From Tulasnella sp. 424 (Eukaryota; Basidiomycota; Agaricomycetes; Cantharellales; Tulasnellaceae): DNA of 64,000 nt. Both the position numbers and the translations under genes were made by a program. Numbering within the stretch: position 1 is the first letter of the stretch; the number at the start of each line of letters is the position of its first letter. The DNA lies in NCBI GenBank assembly GCA_019633425.1, contig WSUB01000160.1, forward strand, positions 28,079 to 92,078, read 5' to 3'. Below, in pieces: positions 23,025 to 35,400 of this stretch. Under the pieces are notes generated by a model, which was not told the origin of the DNA, searched no databases, and saw only the letters and a program-made list of their open reading frames with translations.

Positions 23025-23266
23025 CCTCAATGGGGGCGAACGTTCTTCGAGGCAAGCCTTGTACATTGGTCGGTTCCCTTTCCATTTGTTGTATTTTGCC
23101 ATCTACCTTCCTACGAGATCATTAAACGCGTGCTCGCACACCACTCGAAGAGTCAAAGAGCTTGTTTGACGAAGATAGCGTATACAGAAACAAAAAATCG
23201 CAAACGAGCGAGAGAGATTAGTGACGACGAAACGGACCTATTAAAAGTCGAGGATCTGATCAAAAT

Positions 23267-24464
23267 TTAACCCTCCGTGGCCATCTCGTATTTCATTTGG
23301 GCAATAGCCTTGCCGGGGTTCAAGCCCTTGGGGCATGTTCGAGAGCCTGCGGGAGAGGCAACGTTAGCGAGAATCGTGGAAACGTCTGTTCAAGTGTGGA
23401 CTGACAATTGAAGATGGTGTGGCACCGATACATGCTGAGGTCGTTCTGCATCTTCTCCTTACGTGCCAATCCAGCCATGTCCTATAAGAAGCCGTCAGAA
23501 ACATGGGGTCGAAGTAGTGAACAATGGATAAAAACGCACTCTCGAGTCTGCCATCCATCTATACGCGGCCATAAGAGTGGCAGGGCCAAGGTACCTGTCC
23601 TGGTTCCACCAGTACGAAGGGCAAGAGGTAGAGCAGCATGCGCAAAGAATGCACTCGTACATTCCGTCGAGTTTGGCACGGTCTTCGATGCTTTGACGGT
23701 GCTCCTTGCCGTCGGCTGGAGGATCGGCTTGTAGCCACGGCTCAATGGACTTGTACTGCTTGTAGAATTGGGTCATGTCGGCTATTAAAAGGCACGACGA
23801 GGTTAAGAAGATACTCTCTTGACGATACGTTGGTGTTGCCACTCACGAACGAGGTCCTTGACAATGTACACTGGAAGACGGTAGGCCACGAGGCGTTAGA
23901 GCCATATATTTCTAAGCGGCCAAGATGCGTAACTTACTGTGAGGGAGAGGATAAAGCTTTGTATCCTTCCCGGCTGCTCTGTCGATTCTGCACAGACATG
24001 CCAAAGTATTCTGTCCGTCGATGTTCATGGCGCATGATCCGCAAATTCCCTCTCGGCAAGACCGTCGGAACGTCAATGTCGGGTCCATTTCGTTCTTAAT
24101 CTTAATAATAGCATCAAGAATCATAGGTCCGGTTTGATTAAGGTCAATGGTGTAACTTTGAAGGAAAGGTTTCTTGCTGGGCTCGTCCGGGTTCTGCAAG
24201 GTCGTGGGTATGACGTTCGTAGGCAGGTGAAATTAGCGACAGGTCTCGGCAACCAGTCCAAGCTCTCCAATTATTGCTCACCCAGCGGTAGATTTTGAAC
24301 GTCTTCATAAGAGGCTCTTTCCCCGCTGGAGGCGCCGAGCTCTGGTCCTTGGAGGCTTGGGCATATTTCGAAGGTGCGGAAGAGGATACAGACCTCAGTG
24401 CTTGAGAACGGATAAGAGAACGAGCGGCGAGAGTCGACGAAGTAGCACGCAGCGAAAACGACAT
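23267..24464 (-). CDS. SDHB: Succinate dehydrogenase iron-sulfur subunit (complex II, mitochondrial)
   Basis: Exons on the minus strand: 24282-24464, 23938-24193, 23847-23870 (24 bases), 23540-23781, 23406-23481 and 23267-23346, giving 286 residues. The N-terminus ([20 protein letters not shown]) is a mitochondrial presequence rich in Ser and Arg. Cluster ligands are clear: [20 protein letters not shown] with a following Cys (2Fe-2S), [17 protein letters not shown] (4Fe-4S), and [20 protein letters not shown] (3Fe-4S and quinone site). The protein passes electrons from SdhA flavin to ubiquinone in the inner membrane. The proline in SCPSYWWN and the histidine in [10 protein letters not shown], known targets of carboxamide (SDHI) resistance changes in fungi, are wild type. 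Length and order match the family. Confidence 0.95.
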
Positions 24465-26500
24465 TTTGACACTACGACCTCGGAAGGCTTTTGGGGAGAG
24501 GGGATACAGGTGAAGATGGGAGGGAAAGAAGAGATGGTGGACGGTGGATTTCGGTGTGGACGGGAAGCGAACGGTCGAACGGGAAACTCGGGGACTCGCG
24601 GAACCGGATTCGGAGCACGTGAAGCTAACCGTATGAATGTCGACTCGGACCAATCACAAGAAGCTCATTTGGTCCCCTGACCTGGCCCCAGCATCCCTCC
24701 GCGGCGATCCCTTTGCATGTCAACTTGCGATCGGGAGCACGTCGAACTCGCCGTCAACCCTATACTTCGCATTTCGCTAAGCCTCATGGTACAGTCACTC
24801 GTCATGGTCGGCTTCTTTCCTCATTCAGGCCGACGCTATCTTCGCTCTTGCAACGGCTCGTCGCGTCTCGACCAACCTGGACGTCTTTTGGGTACCGTCA
24901 AAAAAGCTCCGGTTTGAATCAAGCTTGCTTCAAATCGTCTTTAAAGCCGAACAGCTGTAGTCAAGCTTCGTTTGTGCTTCCGGCCGAGGTTAAATTTGAT
25001 GTGTCTTCCCGACACGAGAAACCTTTCGACCGTCATCCCAGGCTTTATTTCATGGCCATAACGTAGGGAAGTAGCTGAGTTTATGTCCTCTCGCAATAGA
25101 TTTTATAGGAAAGGAACGGGGTTGAGGCTCGCACTGAAGCTTGAGGGTTATGTAAAAGCGATAGCTAAACAAGTAGACAACAAAACTTCTCTCGCCAGAC
25201 GCATTTCAACATCGCAGTTGTTTGCATACCTCCCGACTTCCTCGTATTTACCTTGCTTCAGAGCCTGTCGCCAACTCGGGACGAGGGCATAATGTAACTA
25301 CTTCGACACGCCGCCTCTCTCCATCTGGTGCTGACTCTCTGGACAGCTAGCTGGAGGGATTCGGAAGGTCCTAAATCTTGTCGGCTGAGCACCCACCATC
25401 CACCCCTCAGATACTCATAGGTGATCCTCGCTGTCTGGACAGCTCCCCCATAGTAGATCATGTCGATCGAGAAGCATAGCTATGAGCGAGTGTCTCCACT
25501 GACTGTAGAGCCTGAAAGAGTGACAGCGATCAATCTTGAGCATGACGTCCACTCTGAATCCAGTGTGATATCAGAACTTCACCGGAAGACACATTCCAAA
25601 AGAAGCAGCGGTTGTAGGGCCGTAAGTCGTCAGCCATGAGGCAGTCTCGGCAAGGCTTAAGGTGCTACGCGGTTGACTCAGAATCTGCCTTATGAGAGCC
25701 TTAGAGGTGCCAAGAATAATTCCAGCTGATTTTGCAGCCAGATTGTGAGGGTTTCTACTCAAGTTTAGCTTTCAATGTCTCGGTTTAAGTTTTCGCTTTA
25801 CGTTGTCATTTATGAGTCCGAACAGCAAATCCACTGAAGTACGAATTCGCCTCCTCTGGGTCATATCTCCTGTTTTAATCATAAATTACATACACAATAG
25901 TCTCCCGGGGGCAGACTAAATACAACTTGTGTGGGGCAGGGTAGGTTCGTTGTATTTACATACACAATAGGTTTTGATTTCGGATTAGAATAAATCAAGC
26001 TGGCTGAAGGATGTTCAGTGATCTCACTTAGCCTCAACTTAAAATACTTGCTACACCGGCTTCCCTAAGCGGAGGAGCTATAATCGAGGAATCTTTATCA
26101 ACTCCAGGTGACGTTAAGTATATAATCTTTAGGGGCTTTCCTCTGGCGGCGATGGGCGACTTGAGGCGAAGCACGGCGTCGTGATCCGCTAAGTCCGTCC
26201 GATCGTTGTCGTTTGTCGCACCATTATGTGCAGCGACCACGTCATTCAGTCTCTCTCACATAAACAAACCTAAAGTGAATTGGCCTATTGCATCCGCCCT
26301 TTCAAAGCTCGACCAGCCATATCATTCTGCATGCCCCTCTAGCGAAACCCCTACCTTGCACTTCCGACGTAAAAATTTCTACCCATGCTACCCCCCAACG
26401 CGGAGGCATCAGAGCCATCGGTTGGGACCTCATTTCAACCTTTTGTAGATCAGAACAAGTGGGTCGCAAGCTTTTTGGAGTGATCCTCACTCTAACCTAG
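24465..26500. other. Gene-poor interval with a short AT-rich direct repeat
   Basis: No domain or splice-consistent frame was recognised on either strand. A 15-base direct repeat TTACATACACAATAG occurs at 25886-25900 and 25956-25970. It might be a footprint of a small mobile element, but no terminal inverted repeats were seen. The F-box gene promoter presumably lies in 26200-26500. Confidence 0.45.
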
Positions 26501-26502
26501 GA

Positions 26503-28205
26503 ATAGTCTCACAGTTGCGGAGCGCGGACTCGGAGATCCCCAACAGGTCCCGTCCACGGCAACAAACGCGACGGCTGAGGGACTCGACGGAGAATGTACC
26601 CTTGTCAAGAGACGACATAACGCTAGTTTACCGATATCTCGTCTTCCGGTTGAAATCCTCGCAACCATATTCGGCTTCACCCTTCCGCCAGATGAAGATC
26701 TATGGACAGTCCAGCACGCCCCTGTCCTTCATCAGCTCGTATCCGTATGTCATACGTGGAAGCAACTCGTGCAGGGGACCCCGGCGTTATGGACACTCAT
26801 CTCCAGTCGAGATCCCTTCGGGCACGCAGAGCAAGCGCTGCAGTTATCATCCAAGATGCCCTTGGATGTCATCTACCACTGCGGGTTCCACGCGGGAGTC
26901 ACTGCGGCCGAGTTCTTTCAGAAAGTTAGTCCAGAGAGCTACCGGTGGCGGAAACTAGATATCAACCACGACGACACTACGGAAGGATGGGAGTTATTGG
27001 AGGAACTGGCCGTTCCTGTCCTGGAGTCCCTGCACCTCGAATTCAACGCCGATGAAGATTATTGGGATCGTTCGAGGCCTCTGGATCTTTTCAGAGGTTC
27101 GTCGATGCCAAAGCTGCGGACAGCTACGCTCATGGAGATCCCGATACGCTGGGAGCGTGGCCAACTAACAGGAGGGAGGCTCCGAATATTGGAATTATTC
27201 GGAATCAGAAGGCATGCACCATCTCTCCCTCAGATCCTCGACATTGTTCGCCTTTCGCCCTTGCTCAATACCCTTTCAATTCACGAAGTTACTGTGGAGA
27301 CCGGAAATCATCCGGGTGTTCCGGCACTACGGCCACCTTGGCTCAGAGAGATGCATCTAGCGGAGCTGCCCAGTGCTGTCATGCGTCAGCTAGTGCTCTG
27401 CATACAACCGCCGCGGCCCCGGTGCTTTACAATCAAAACTACAGTCATGGAGGAGGAGGTAACAGAGCTCTTGGCACCCGGCGGCCTCGAGTCTGTTGTC
27501 ATAACCGTCCTACGTGGTCGAGACGGACGCCGCATATATATCAATTTCACCGGACTCAGCACGATGGTGTCAAATGGACGCTTTTCTCACGTCCAGATCA
27601 ACGGAAATGCAGCAGTTTCGGTCCTAGAATGGGTACTTGGCTGTTTAGGATCCCAGGCCGAAGCAAAAGACGAAGAGGTACACGTAGAAGTATCCTACCT
27701 GGAGGATCTCTCTTCCCATGACGTTTCATGGGCACTCCAAACGGTCCGCGACATCCCAAATGTGGTAGAGCTCACGTTGCGACCCAATGCAGAAGATTGG
27801 GAGCGTGAAGCTGCTCTGCTGCAGTCGCTCAGCTTGCCATGCCCGGAGGATTCGTCGCGAGAACATGAGTGCCGGTGGCCGTTCCACCAATTGCAAATAG
27901 TCACGCTTGGAGGCACCTACTCCCTCATCTCCATCTTTATCCAAGTAGTGCGAAGACGACTCGGTCTCGACAACACTCTCGGGCCCCGCATATCTGCTCA
28001 CTCATATCCTCCACCAATTAAGATTGTCTATGTACGTCCGTCATACGATGCCTACAATTCTTTTAGTACGTCGGAGCTCGATGAGCTTGATGAAATAATT
28101 GGAGCAGGAGGTGGGAATGTGTACTGGTTGTCGAAACTGTGGAAGGATTGGCCCAAAGATATCCCACACGATCAACCCAACCCTGTACTAGATATGTTCC
28201 CATAA
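26503..28205 (+). CDS. F-box protein with LRR-like C-terminal region
   Basis: A continuous frame covers 26503-28205. The F-box (about 26625-26775) reads SRLPVEILATIFGFTLPPDE, then LVSVCHTWKQLVQGTPALWT, the usual arrangement for recruiting SKP1 in an SCF ubiquitin ligase. The next 480 residues have regularly spaced hydrophobic blocks such as LHLEFNADEDYW, LRILELFGI, LLNTLSIHEVTVE and VVELTLRPN, which suggest a divergent leucine-rich fold for substrate binding. Such F-box proteins are strongly expanded in Agaricomycetes. The true start is unresolved: an in-frame TAA lies just upstream (about 26493) and acceptor-like CTAG and CACAG sites occur at 26500-26516, so a short first exon is probably missing. 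A distant relative lies at 42.2-43.9 kb. Confidence 0.72.
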
Positions 28206-28715
28206 ACGCCTAAGGGGTTTCCCCCCTTCCACGACTATTAGGAATGTAATGGCTCTGGTTTAAATGGTTGACGACCCCTCCGCTTGGCTTCTCTTCACCC
28301 TGCTTATCTCGAACTTGAAGTATTAGAACAACCCGATCTCTCAAGCATGGATTCAATTCGCTGGAAGCTCAGCGATCAGCGATCGAGGTCTGAGTGTATC
28401 GAAGGGGCGTAGCAGGGATCACCAGTATCAATGAAACGGTTTCTCTCCCAATAGGACAAGCAGTCCATATACAAATTTGTCTGGGAGGGAAGGATATCCC
28501 GCCGGGACGCGTATACATACCAAGACGGCCGGGGAGATGTGTAATCCAACCTTGGCCCAGGCTTTCCCCTCCTCGCATCTTCGGTTCTTTCCGCACTGGG
28601 GACGCACTGCGAACATGTCTAATTCATTTCTTGAGGGGAAAGCCAAGTGCATGACTGTGGAACAGGTACAACAGGCATCGTGGCTAGGTTCAAGAGCTCC
28701 TCAGCAGTTTACATT
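28206..28715. other. Convergent intergenic region
   Basis: Lies between the stop of the F-box gene (+) and the stop of ULA1 (-). Only short frames without recognisable content; it presumably holds the two 3' untranslated regions. Confidence 0.5.
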
Positions 28716-30960
28716 TCAAACTTTAACGGTCCCTGTAGTACTCGACACGAGATCCACCGCACATACTCCGTCGATCGGGATATACTGTTTCGTAATCACC
28801 TTGATGACCTCTTGTGCCACCATTCCGCCCATCAATGCAGCGGTGGTCGGCAGCTCTGCAGCTGGAGCTCGAGACCTGACGAAATCGGCACTTTAGGATC
28901 TGAACGGTATTTGTCGCTGACAACCCTGTGACTTACACTTCTCCAATAGCGTTGGTAACGTGCTCCCACAATGTAATCTCCTTTGGCAACGCTTCCTCGT
29001 CTTCGTCCGCACCGGTCATCGCGGAGTCCTCTGGTTCAGGTTCCGGAGCCCAGCCTGTTGCGGTCAACCGAGCCTTGACCCAAGCTGTCATTTTAGCACG
29101 ATCGGATTCGTCTCCAGCCTTGGGTAACCGTCCGTTCTCCCCTTCGAATGCGTAAAGAGCGCAAAGAGAAAGGTGTGTTGCGACTCCCGACGGTGCCATT
29201 TCACGGGCCAATGCTGTTTAGATGAAGGGATTCGTTAGCAGCGATCTCAACCCCCCAGGGGATGATACCTCACTTAGTGCCTCCACATCATCCGCCAACC
29301 CAGTCCACTTCCTCCCGCGAATCAACCTCAACGCATGTGCGTTCTTCACGAAGTCATCGACCATCGTCAAAGCAACAGAGCCACTGCCAGTTCCGGCACC
29401 TCCGGACTCGATTCCTCGTAGGATGTCAGTAAACCGGGCCTTGTCCTCGGCGGCCTGCTCTTTATATAACCGCTGCAGGTGGATGTACGACTTGGTATCG
29501 GACTTCATGTCTGGCAATGTTGCTGACAGCGGAAGGGTGTGAGGAGGTTGGGAGGTGTAAATTTGAAGTGCGTGAACCAGGTGGAAGAATGGGTCTGACT
29601 GCACGACGGATATCAAAACCCAGAATGAGAGAGTGATATGCAAATATGGAAACTAACATTCGCGTTGAGGCTCTTCGTGGATGGGTCGTTAAATAGAGCA
29701 TCGATTTCAGATGGAACCTTGACGTTTGGCGACATGTCAGGCAAACGGCGACTCGAATTTGGGGCTTAAAACTTACAACAGTATTGGTCCACGCCTTATA
29801 CGCCTGAGCAACAGCCTCGTCAAAATTCTCTTCATCGTCCTTCTTCTTCATCTTTAAGATCCTTTGCTTGAATTCCTGTTTCTCAGCATAGGTGCTGGGA
29901 GCTTTCCCTGCGTGCTGCAGATAGTCCTCTTAACTCCGGAGCCAAATCGAGGACAGCGAGACTCACGTCGTTCTTCCACTCCTGAAGGACGCGGACAAGA
30001 ATGACGACAAATGGGATGTGACCATGGTCTGTAACATCCATCTTGTCGAAGTTCAAGGAGAACGCATGGGCGAGGAGGGACGGGAATGGTTTGTCGATTC
30101 TTAAAGAAGCCGCATTATCCGAATGCGTCGTAATGACTACGGATGGGATATGGTCAAGCTGTGGTTGAGAGGAATCAGAACTATTTGTAACTCACTCGGG
30201 TGTTCCTTGAGCTGAATGCCAAAGTCCGCTAGGAACCCTGACGTCCTGACGACAATAAGTGGAGGGGACACAGTCTGCGGATCCACTGCATCAGCGGTTG
30301 CCGGATCCCAGATCAGGGCGGTAGCCCTTTCGAGAATCCTTTGAGGGATATTTTCCGCAATGATGAGGGAGAATTTGTGTAGATAGGTCGGGTCATCGTC
30401 GAGTATACTTGCCAGTGACTATATTCTACGATCAGTGACGACGAACTCGGCGGGCACGATAGGAATGATTTCATACTCTCGTCTCGGCATGGGCAGCGAC
30501 ACTATCATTCAGCTCCCCGAGAAACTTAATAGCCTCTTCTGCTTTGTTTTTCCCCAAGCTTTCGCTTAATAATTTAATCGGATGTTGAGCAATCGGCGAA
30601 GTGAGAAATCCATGCAAAGACACCTACGTCTCTAAGAAGAAATTCGCGCCAAGATCCTTTCCCTCAACCACCCCATCGTTTAATATGGTAAATGCGCCGA
30701 TTCCGGGCAAGACAAGATTCTTCAGGATTGAAGTAGCGGTTGGAGATGCCCCCAGTACAAGGATGTGCGCAGATTCAAGGGCAGATTGTCCAGATGCCGC
30801 CCACAACCTAGCCACAGCGGTTTATGTTGACATAATTACGACGCGACGCGTTTCGCGGCTTGGTCAGCACCCAGCCCGAGAACTTGTCAGTCATCGAACT
30901 GACTCACCGAAGTTGGCGGTCATATCTTCGCTCCTTGCTATCTGGCAGGCCACTAGACAT
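28716..30960 (-). CDS. ULA1: NEDD8-activating enzyme E1 regulatory subunit (ULA1/NAE1/APPBP1)
   Basis: This subunit pairs with UBA3 to activate NEDD8/Rub1 for cullin modification. The first exon (30908-30960) encodes [18 protein letters not shown]. It splices with phase 2 to [20 protein letters not shown] (5' end 30807), then to [20 protein letters not shown] (30477-30564), then [20 protein letters not shown] (5' end 30418). Later blocks are [81 protein letters not shown], and a final exon with [30 protein letters not shown] and stop 28716-28718. The adenylation-fold half is partial, as in all regulatory subunits, and no catalytic cysteine domain is expected. Several intron borders in 29640-30200 are not fully resolved. 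It lies next to F-box genes, but linkage to SCF function is coincidental as far as can be seen. Confidence 0.88.
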
Positions 30961-31010
30961 TACACAAGTGGTTAGCCTCGACATCAATACAAATGGGCAA
31001 CAGATGGTGA

Positions 31011-31560
31011 TTACGGGAGCCCCGTGGTCTCGAGCACTGGAGATAATTGCACAGTGGCAGATTCAATGTCTTGCGACTCTTTCATCTTCGCGTCCTCTTT
31101 CAACGAAATGCGCGGTTGAAGCGGTTCGTCTACCTGCGGATGGGGAACGGGTGGTGATGGTACCTGCAAATCCGGAAGATCGTTGATTGGCAGGGCAACT
31201 TCGTAAGATAGGTGTTCCAGAGTAGCAGCGACACGGTAGTTTGCCTCTCGTTGTAGGGTGTATGCGAGCGGGCTCTGGGAGGCGGGCGGATTACGAAGTG
31301 GACTAATGAAGGTCCTGACCGTGGAAAGGCGAATTCGAACAAGATGACACACCAGACCCTCCCGGGCCTCTGGCACGGGACGGGACCGCGACGGCCTGGT
31401 TAAATCGTAGGGCTCGTCTTAGGACTCGATGGTCAACAGCTTTGTAATACTCGTGTGTGAACGCTCTTTCGCCGGGTTCATTCTTCCAAGTTGTGGGCAA
31501 GGGCGCCGTCTTTCTCTCTTGGGGCTACCCACTCTTCGGCGGGTTTTTAACATCAGAGCA
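31011..31560 (-). CDS. Small protein of unknown function upstream of ULA1
   Basis: Two splice-linked frames on the minus strand look coding. One reads TTWKNEPGERAFTHEYYKAV, then DHRVLRRALRFNQAVAVPS (about 31390-31500). The other reads CHLVRIRLSTVRTFISPL, NYRVAATLEHLSYEVALPI and NDLPDLQVPSPPVPHPQVD (31011-31380). The second continues to a stop at 31011, only 50 bases before the ULA1 start. A candidate first exon starts MLKTRRRVG near 31550, with a short intron beginning GTAGCC. The charged, non-repetitive composition suggests a real protein of about 160-170 residues, perhaps mitochondrial. No family is recognised and the splice borders are tentative. Confidence 0.45.
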
Positions 31561-31589
31561 TTATTTTTAACACTAGTTAGACAGTAATA

Positions 31590-32234
31590 TCAAGCTTTGG
31601 AAACATCGTGGCCCGTTCGAGCAACCGCTAAGCATTCTTCCTCAAGTCCCTTGACACGCACGACTTCAATTCCGGCCTCCATGAGCTTCCGTTGACCTTC
31701 ACACTCGACGAAATCCTTCGGCTCGGCTACCCCTACAAAGCAGCGCCTTATCTTGGCCTTTACTAAGGCATCCACACAAGGCGCTAGGCCCGATAGTCGG
31801 ACAGAGCAAGGTTCGAGCGTCGTGTAAACGTCCGACAGAGCTAGCAGGTCGTCGATCGATACCCGTTCCCCTCCAATCTCCACAGCCGACAGCGTGTAGG
31901 CTTTTGTAAGAGCGTTGGCCTCAGCATGGGTGTTTCCGGGAAGTTCTCTGGAGAATCCTGTGGAAAGAATGTCTCTGTTCTCCCCGGAACCTTGCGAAGC
32001 AACGGGGAGGGCTGAGGCGATATTCAGGTCTACACCCGGGATGATGATGAGGCATCCAACGCAGAAAGCTGTAGGAGTTGGTTCGCATTTCCTAGCTTCG
32101 TCCAACGCGAGTTTAAGATACTCGACGTGAATGGGATCGTCTTTTACCCAAATGAGGAGTCAGTTCAGTAACTTGAACAAGGTTGCACTTGGCTCACCAC
32201 TCGGACGATATGCAATTTCAACCTTTTTAGCCAT
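31590..32234 (-). CDS. Cytidine-deaminase-fold protein, RibD/Rib2-type (riboflavin pathway) deaminase
   Basis: Exon 1 (32198-32234) gives MAKKVEIAYRPS. After a 57-base intron, exon 2 (31590-32140) gives DDPIHVEYLKLALDEARKCE and so on, for 195 residues in total. The zinc site is complete: HAEANAL (His ligand plus catalytic Glu, about 31905-31925) and PCSVRLSGLAPC (two Cys ligands, about 31780-31815). Flanking PTPTAFCVGCLIIIPG, KAKIRRCFVGVAEP and LMEAGIEVV match the RibD/Rib2 group, which deaminates pyrimidine intermediates of riboflavin synthesis. The PCS-seven-residue-C spacing is longer than the usual PC-two-C of tRNA or dCMP deaminases and fits this branch. Other deaminases of the superfamily cannot be excluded. 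It is cytosolic, with no targeting signal seen. Confidence 0.7.
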
Positions 32235-32450
32235 GTCCCACTGAACAAAGTGCCGATTTTCTAAGCAGTGGCGTATATTCCCGGGAATTTGGTGTCGGGC
32301 TGGTCGAGGTAAGCATTAGAGTCCCACGAAACGGCATCACGTTCAAAAGGCACAACACGCAATAGATACAGCGGACTATCGGAAAGCGCCGAACAAATTA
32401 TAGTAGCGTCTAGCAGAATATCCGGACCAGCTTGAAATCGGTCGTTGGTA

Positions 32451-35400
32451 TTACTCGGATCCTTGCTCTTCATCCAGAGCGTCTTCTAAGAGTTCCTCTT
32501 CCGCCGGCTTGCTGTACTCCCAACCCGGGAACGACATCACATAGATAGTCCCATCGGCGCAGCCGACCACGACTTCCTCATGCGACAGAGCCATGCTCAT
32601 TGGGTTCAACCCAGGAGTTGCGAGACCTTTGAAGTCAGGAGGCAATCTTCCGATTCCCGGTGTGCCCTCTGGTGCTGGTCCGTCCGCCAACATCGCCCAT
32701 GCCCCGCCGATGGTGGCAATATCCGTGGTCAGGTCCATTGACATATCAGAAGGCGTAACGGGCTCCGGTTCGTCTTCCGTCGGGGTACCTGGCTTTCTCC
32801 GTTCCTTGTAGGTCGAGAGGAAAATCTGAACAAACCCTATTAGTCAATAATAGCTTATGCAGGTCCAACTGGACTGAGTTCTCTGGACATACCCGACGGT
32901 CTGCTCCCGCCCGTGTACTGAACCTAGTCGCAGTAGTTACTCTTCGCTTCAACGGATCGACTGCGCCGACAGCAACATCAGGCGTCTCAACGACGGACAA
33001 GAGTTTAGGAGGGGCGGTCATAATTGAGGTTGGTTCCGTATCGGCCAACCCATTCACGCTCCTTGGACTCATCCCAAGTCTCGAGGCAGCGGATGCGCGT
33101 GGAGATGCTCCTGTTCGGCTGGGGGTAGTAGCACCTAAAGACTTCCTCGAGGTGAGCGGTGAACGCATGGATGTTGCCGTTGAAGGCCTTCCTGCAACTG
33201 AATGGCGAAGACTGCTTGAAGTGGGCGATGGCGTGTTCTCAGTGGTTGGTGTCAGGATTTCGGATTTTTTATCCTTCGCCTTCTTATTCTCCTCCCACTC
33301 TAAGTGCAGGATCACGTTCTTGGTGGCGCACTGGGAAAACCGCTCAGTAACTCGCTATGGAGGATTAAAAACTAACTCACGGTCATTTGCCTGCCCTTCG
33401 CAGCGAACCACCTTCATTGACGATCCAGTCAGTCAATCTTGAGCCAAAGCAAGCGGGAAGCCCCCCCAAAATACGACGTACTGAAGCATGTTATTCGCGC
33501 CAACACCAACTTGACTCAGACGAGCAGAAGTGAGTGGATCACCAGCGGCAAGTTCATTCAACTTGAACTGAGAAATCATCTCCTTACGCCCTAGTAAACA
33601 CAGATCATTGATGAGAACGGCTTCGAACGGAACGTGGAAGTGGTGCTTACGGATCGAGAATGTTCGGACGATGCCATCCACGGTGACCCCCACGACCGTT
33701 TCGTCATCGACGATTTGCACTCCAATGTTGAGGTTGGTCTGTTGTCCAAAGCGAACAATTTTCTGCCCAGCTCTCCAGTCCCTATGGGGCGACAGTTAGT
33801 CCTGGAACGCGGCATATGAAATACTCATGAGAAACTCACCAGCAGACAATAGCTTTGTCAGCACCGGCACTGACCACGTATTTCTTGGAGATCGCCACGC
33901 TTCGAATGCCGTACAGATGTCCCTGAAGCGTCTGCAGTTGCGTCCAAGTGACCGTCGAATACACCTGTACGCGACCAACGTCGTGGAACCCGGCGACAAG
34001 CACCTCTTCCTCCGGAAGGAAGTCCAAGCAAGAGATAGCCTTCGCCTTGAGGCAGTGTGTTTCCTTCCCTGCGGCGACGTCCCACACTCGAATCGTTTCG
34101 TCGTATGAGCCCGAGATCAGACGGTTGCCCTTGAAGATTAGAGTCGTGCAGAAATTGGTATGACCGCGGAGGAAACGAACGGATTGAGCAAGGCCGAGCG
34201 CGAAGTTGCGTTCCCGGTGATGTAAAGCTTTGTACAACGGTTCCCTGACAAACATCATCTTAGGGCCGCGTCAATAGGGAGGAGCCGGAGAATCGAACGC
34301 ACCATTCATTTGCATCTCGTGGCCATTTCAGGGGAACAGGATCACTCCACGTTAGTTCAAGGCAGTGCTGTCTCCATATTGAAGGATGATGGACCACGGC
34401 TTGCCAAGCCTTGGAGACGCACTCCACTTCTAGGAGTTCGGGGATAGTAAGATAGGACAAAATCTTCGCGCTAAGCTCTTGAGGGAGCATAGCAATGATG
34501 TCCAACGTCGAAGCAGCATACTTCTCCAGGAGTCGGATCATCTGGGAAATGTCTCCTGGGAGACAGGCTAAAAGTAACAGAAAATTAATTTAGAACGCTT
34601 TTCTTCCGAAAAAGGAGTGTGCTTACAGTCCAAAATGAGATGGATTCTGAAACGAGGCACAAGCACAAATGAGACGCAATATAACGGAGCGCTGAACGAG
34701 GAGACACTCACAGTCGCATACGATCTGACAACCGCAAACTCCTGACCACCCTTTTAACCTCGGCTTCATCGAATGAGCCCCGGCCATCGCCCCTCAAGGC
34801 AGCGATATCAAATACACCCCCGCCTGCAGTTATGTCTAGTTGCATTTGACTTCGATGCCTCTGGAATCAAGTTTTAGCAAGTTTATATAAGAAGCCCAGC
34901 GAGAGGAGGGGGTTCGTACCCGCTCGGTAAACAAGGCTTCCCTGTCCCTCCCCGCACGAATCTCCAAGTCCCTCATTGTCTTACGTTCCGACTCGACTTG
35001 TACGCGCAGAAGACGGAGTTCTGCTTGTAATGCATGCAGTTGAGATGCCGCGGACGCCTGAGACTGCTCCAAAAGTCGCTTATAATGGATCAGTTTGCGC
35101 ATGAAAGTATGTCTCAGTTCTTCGAAAGCTTCTTGCAACTGTTCAGAAAAGTTAGCCCCTGACGAAGCTGAACCCAGGTTATGTTGAAATCGCTCACGTC
35201 TTCGTCGAACTCATTTTCATCCACGTCCGTGATCATATCCAGTGTCATGTCCCCACCATCCGTGGTACCGCCTTCATTGACATACCCGTACCCGTTCTGT
35301 CCATAATCATAGTCGTCATCTCCGTACAGCCCGGGACCCATTGAACGCGTAACGTAGGAAGCATCACCAACCGAACGACCACTCCGGCTTCTCGGCGGAC

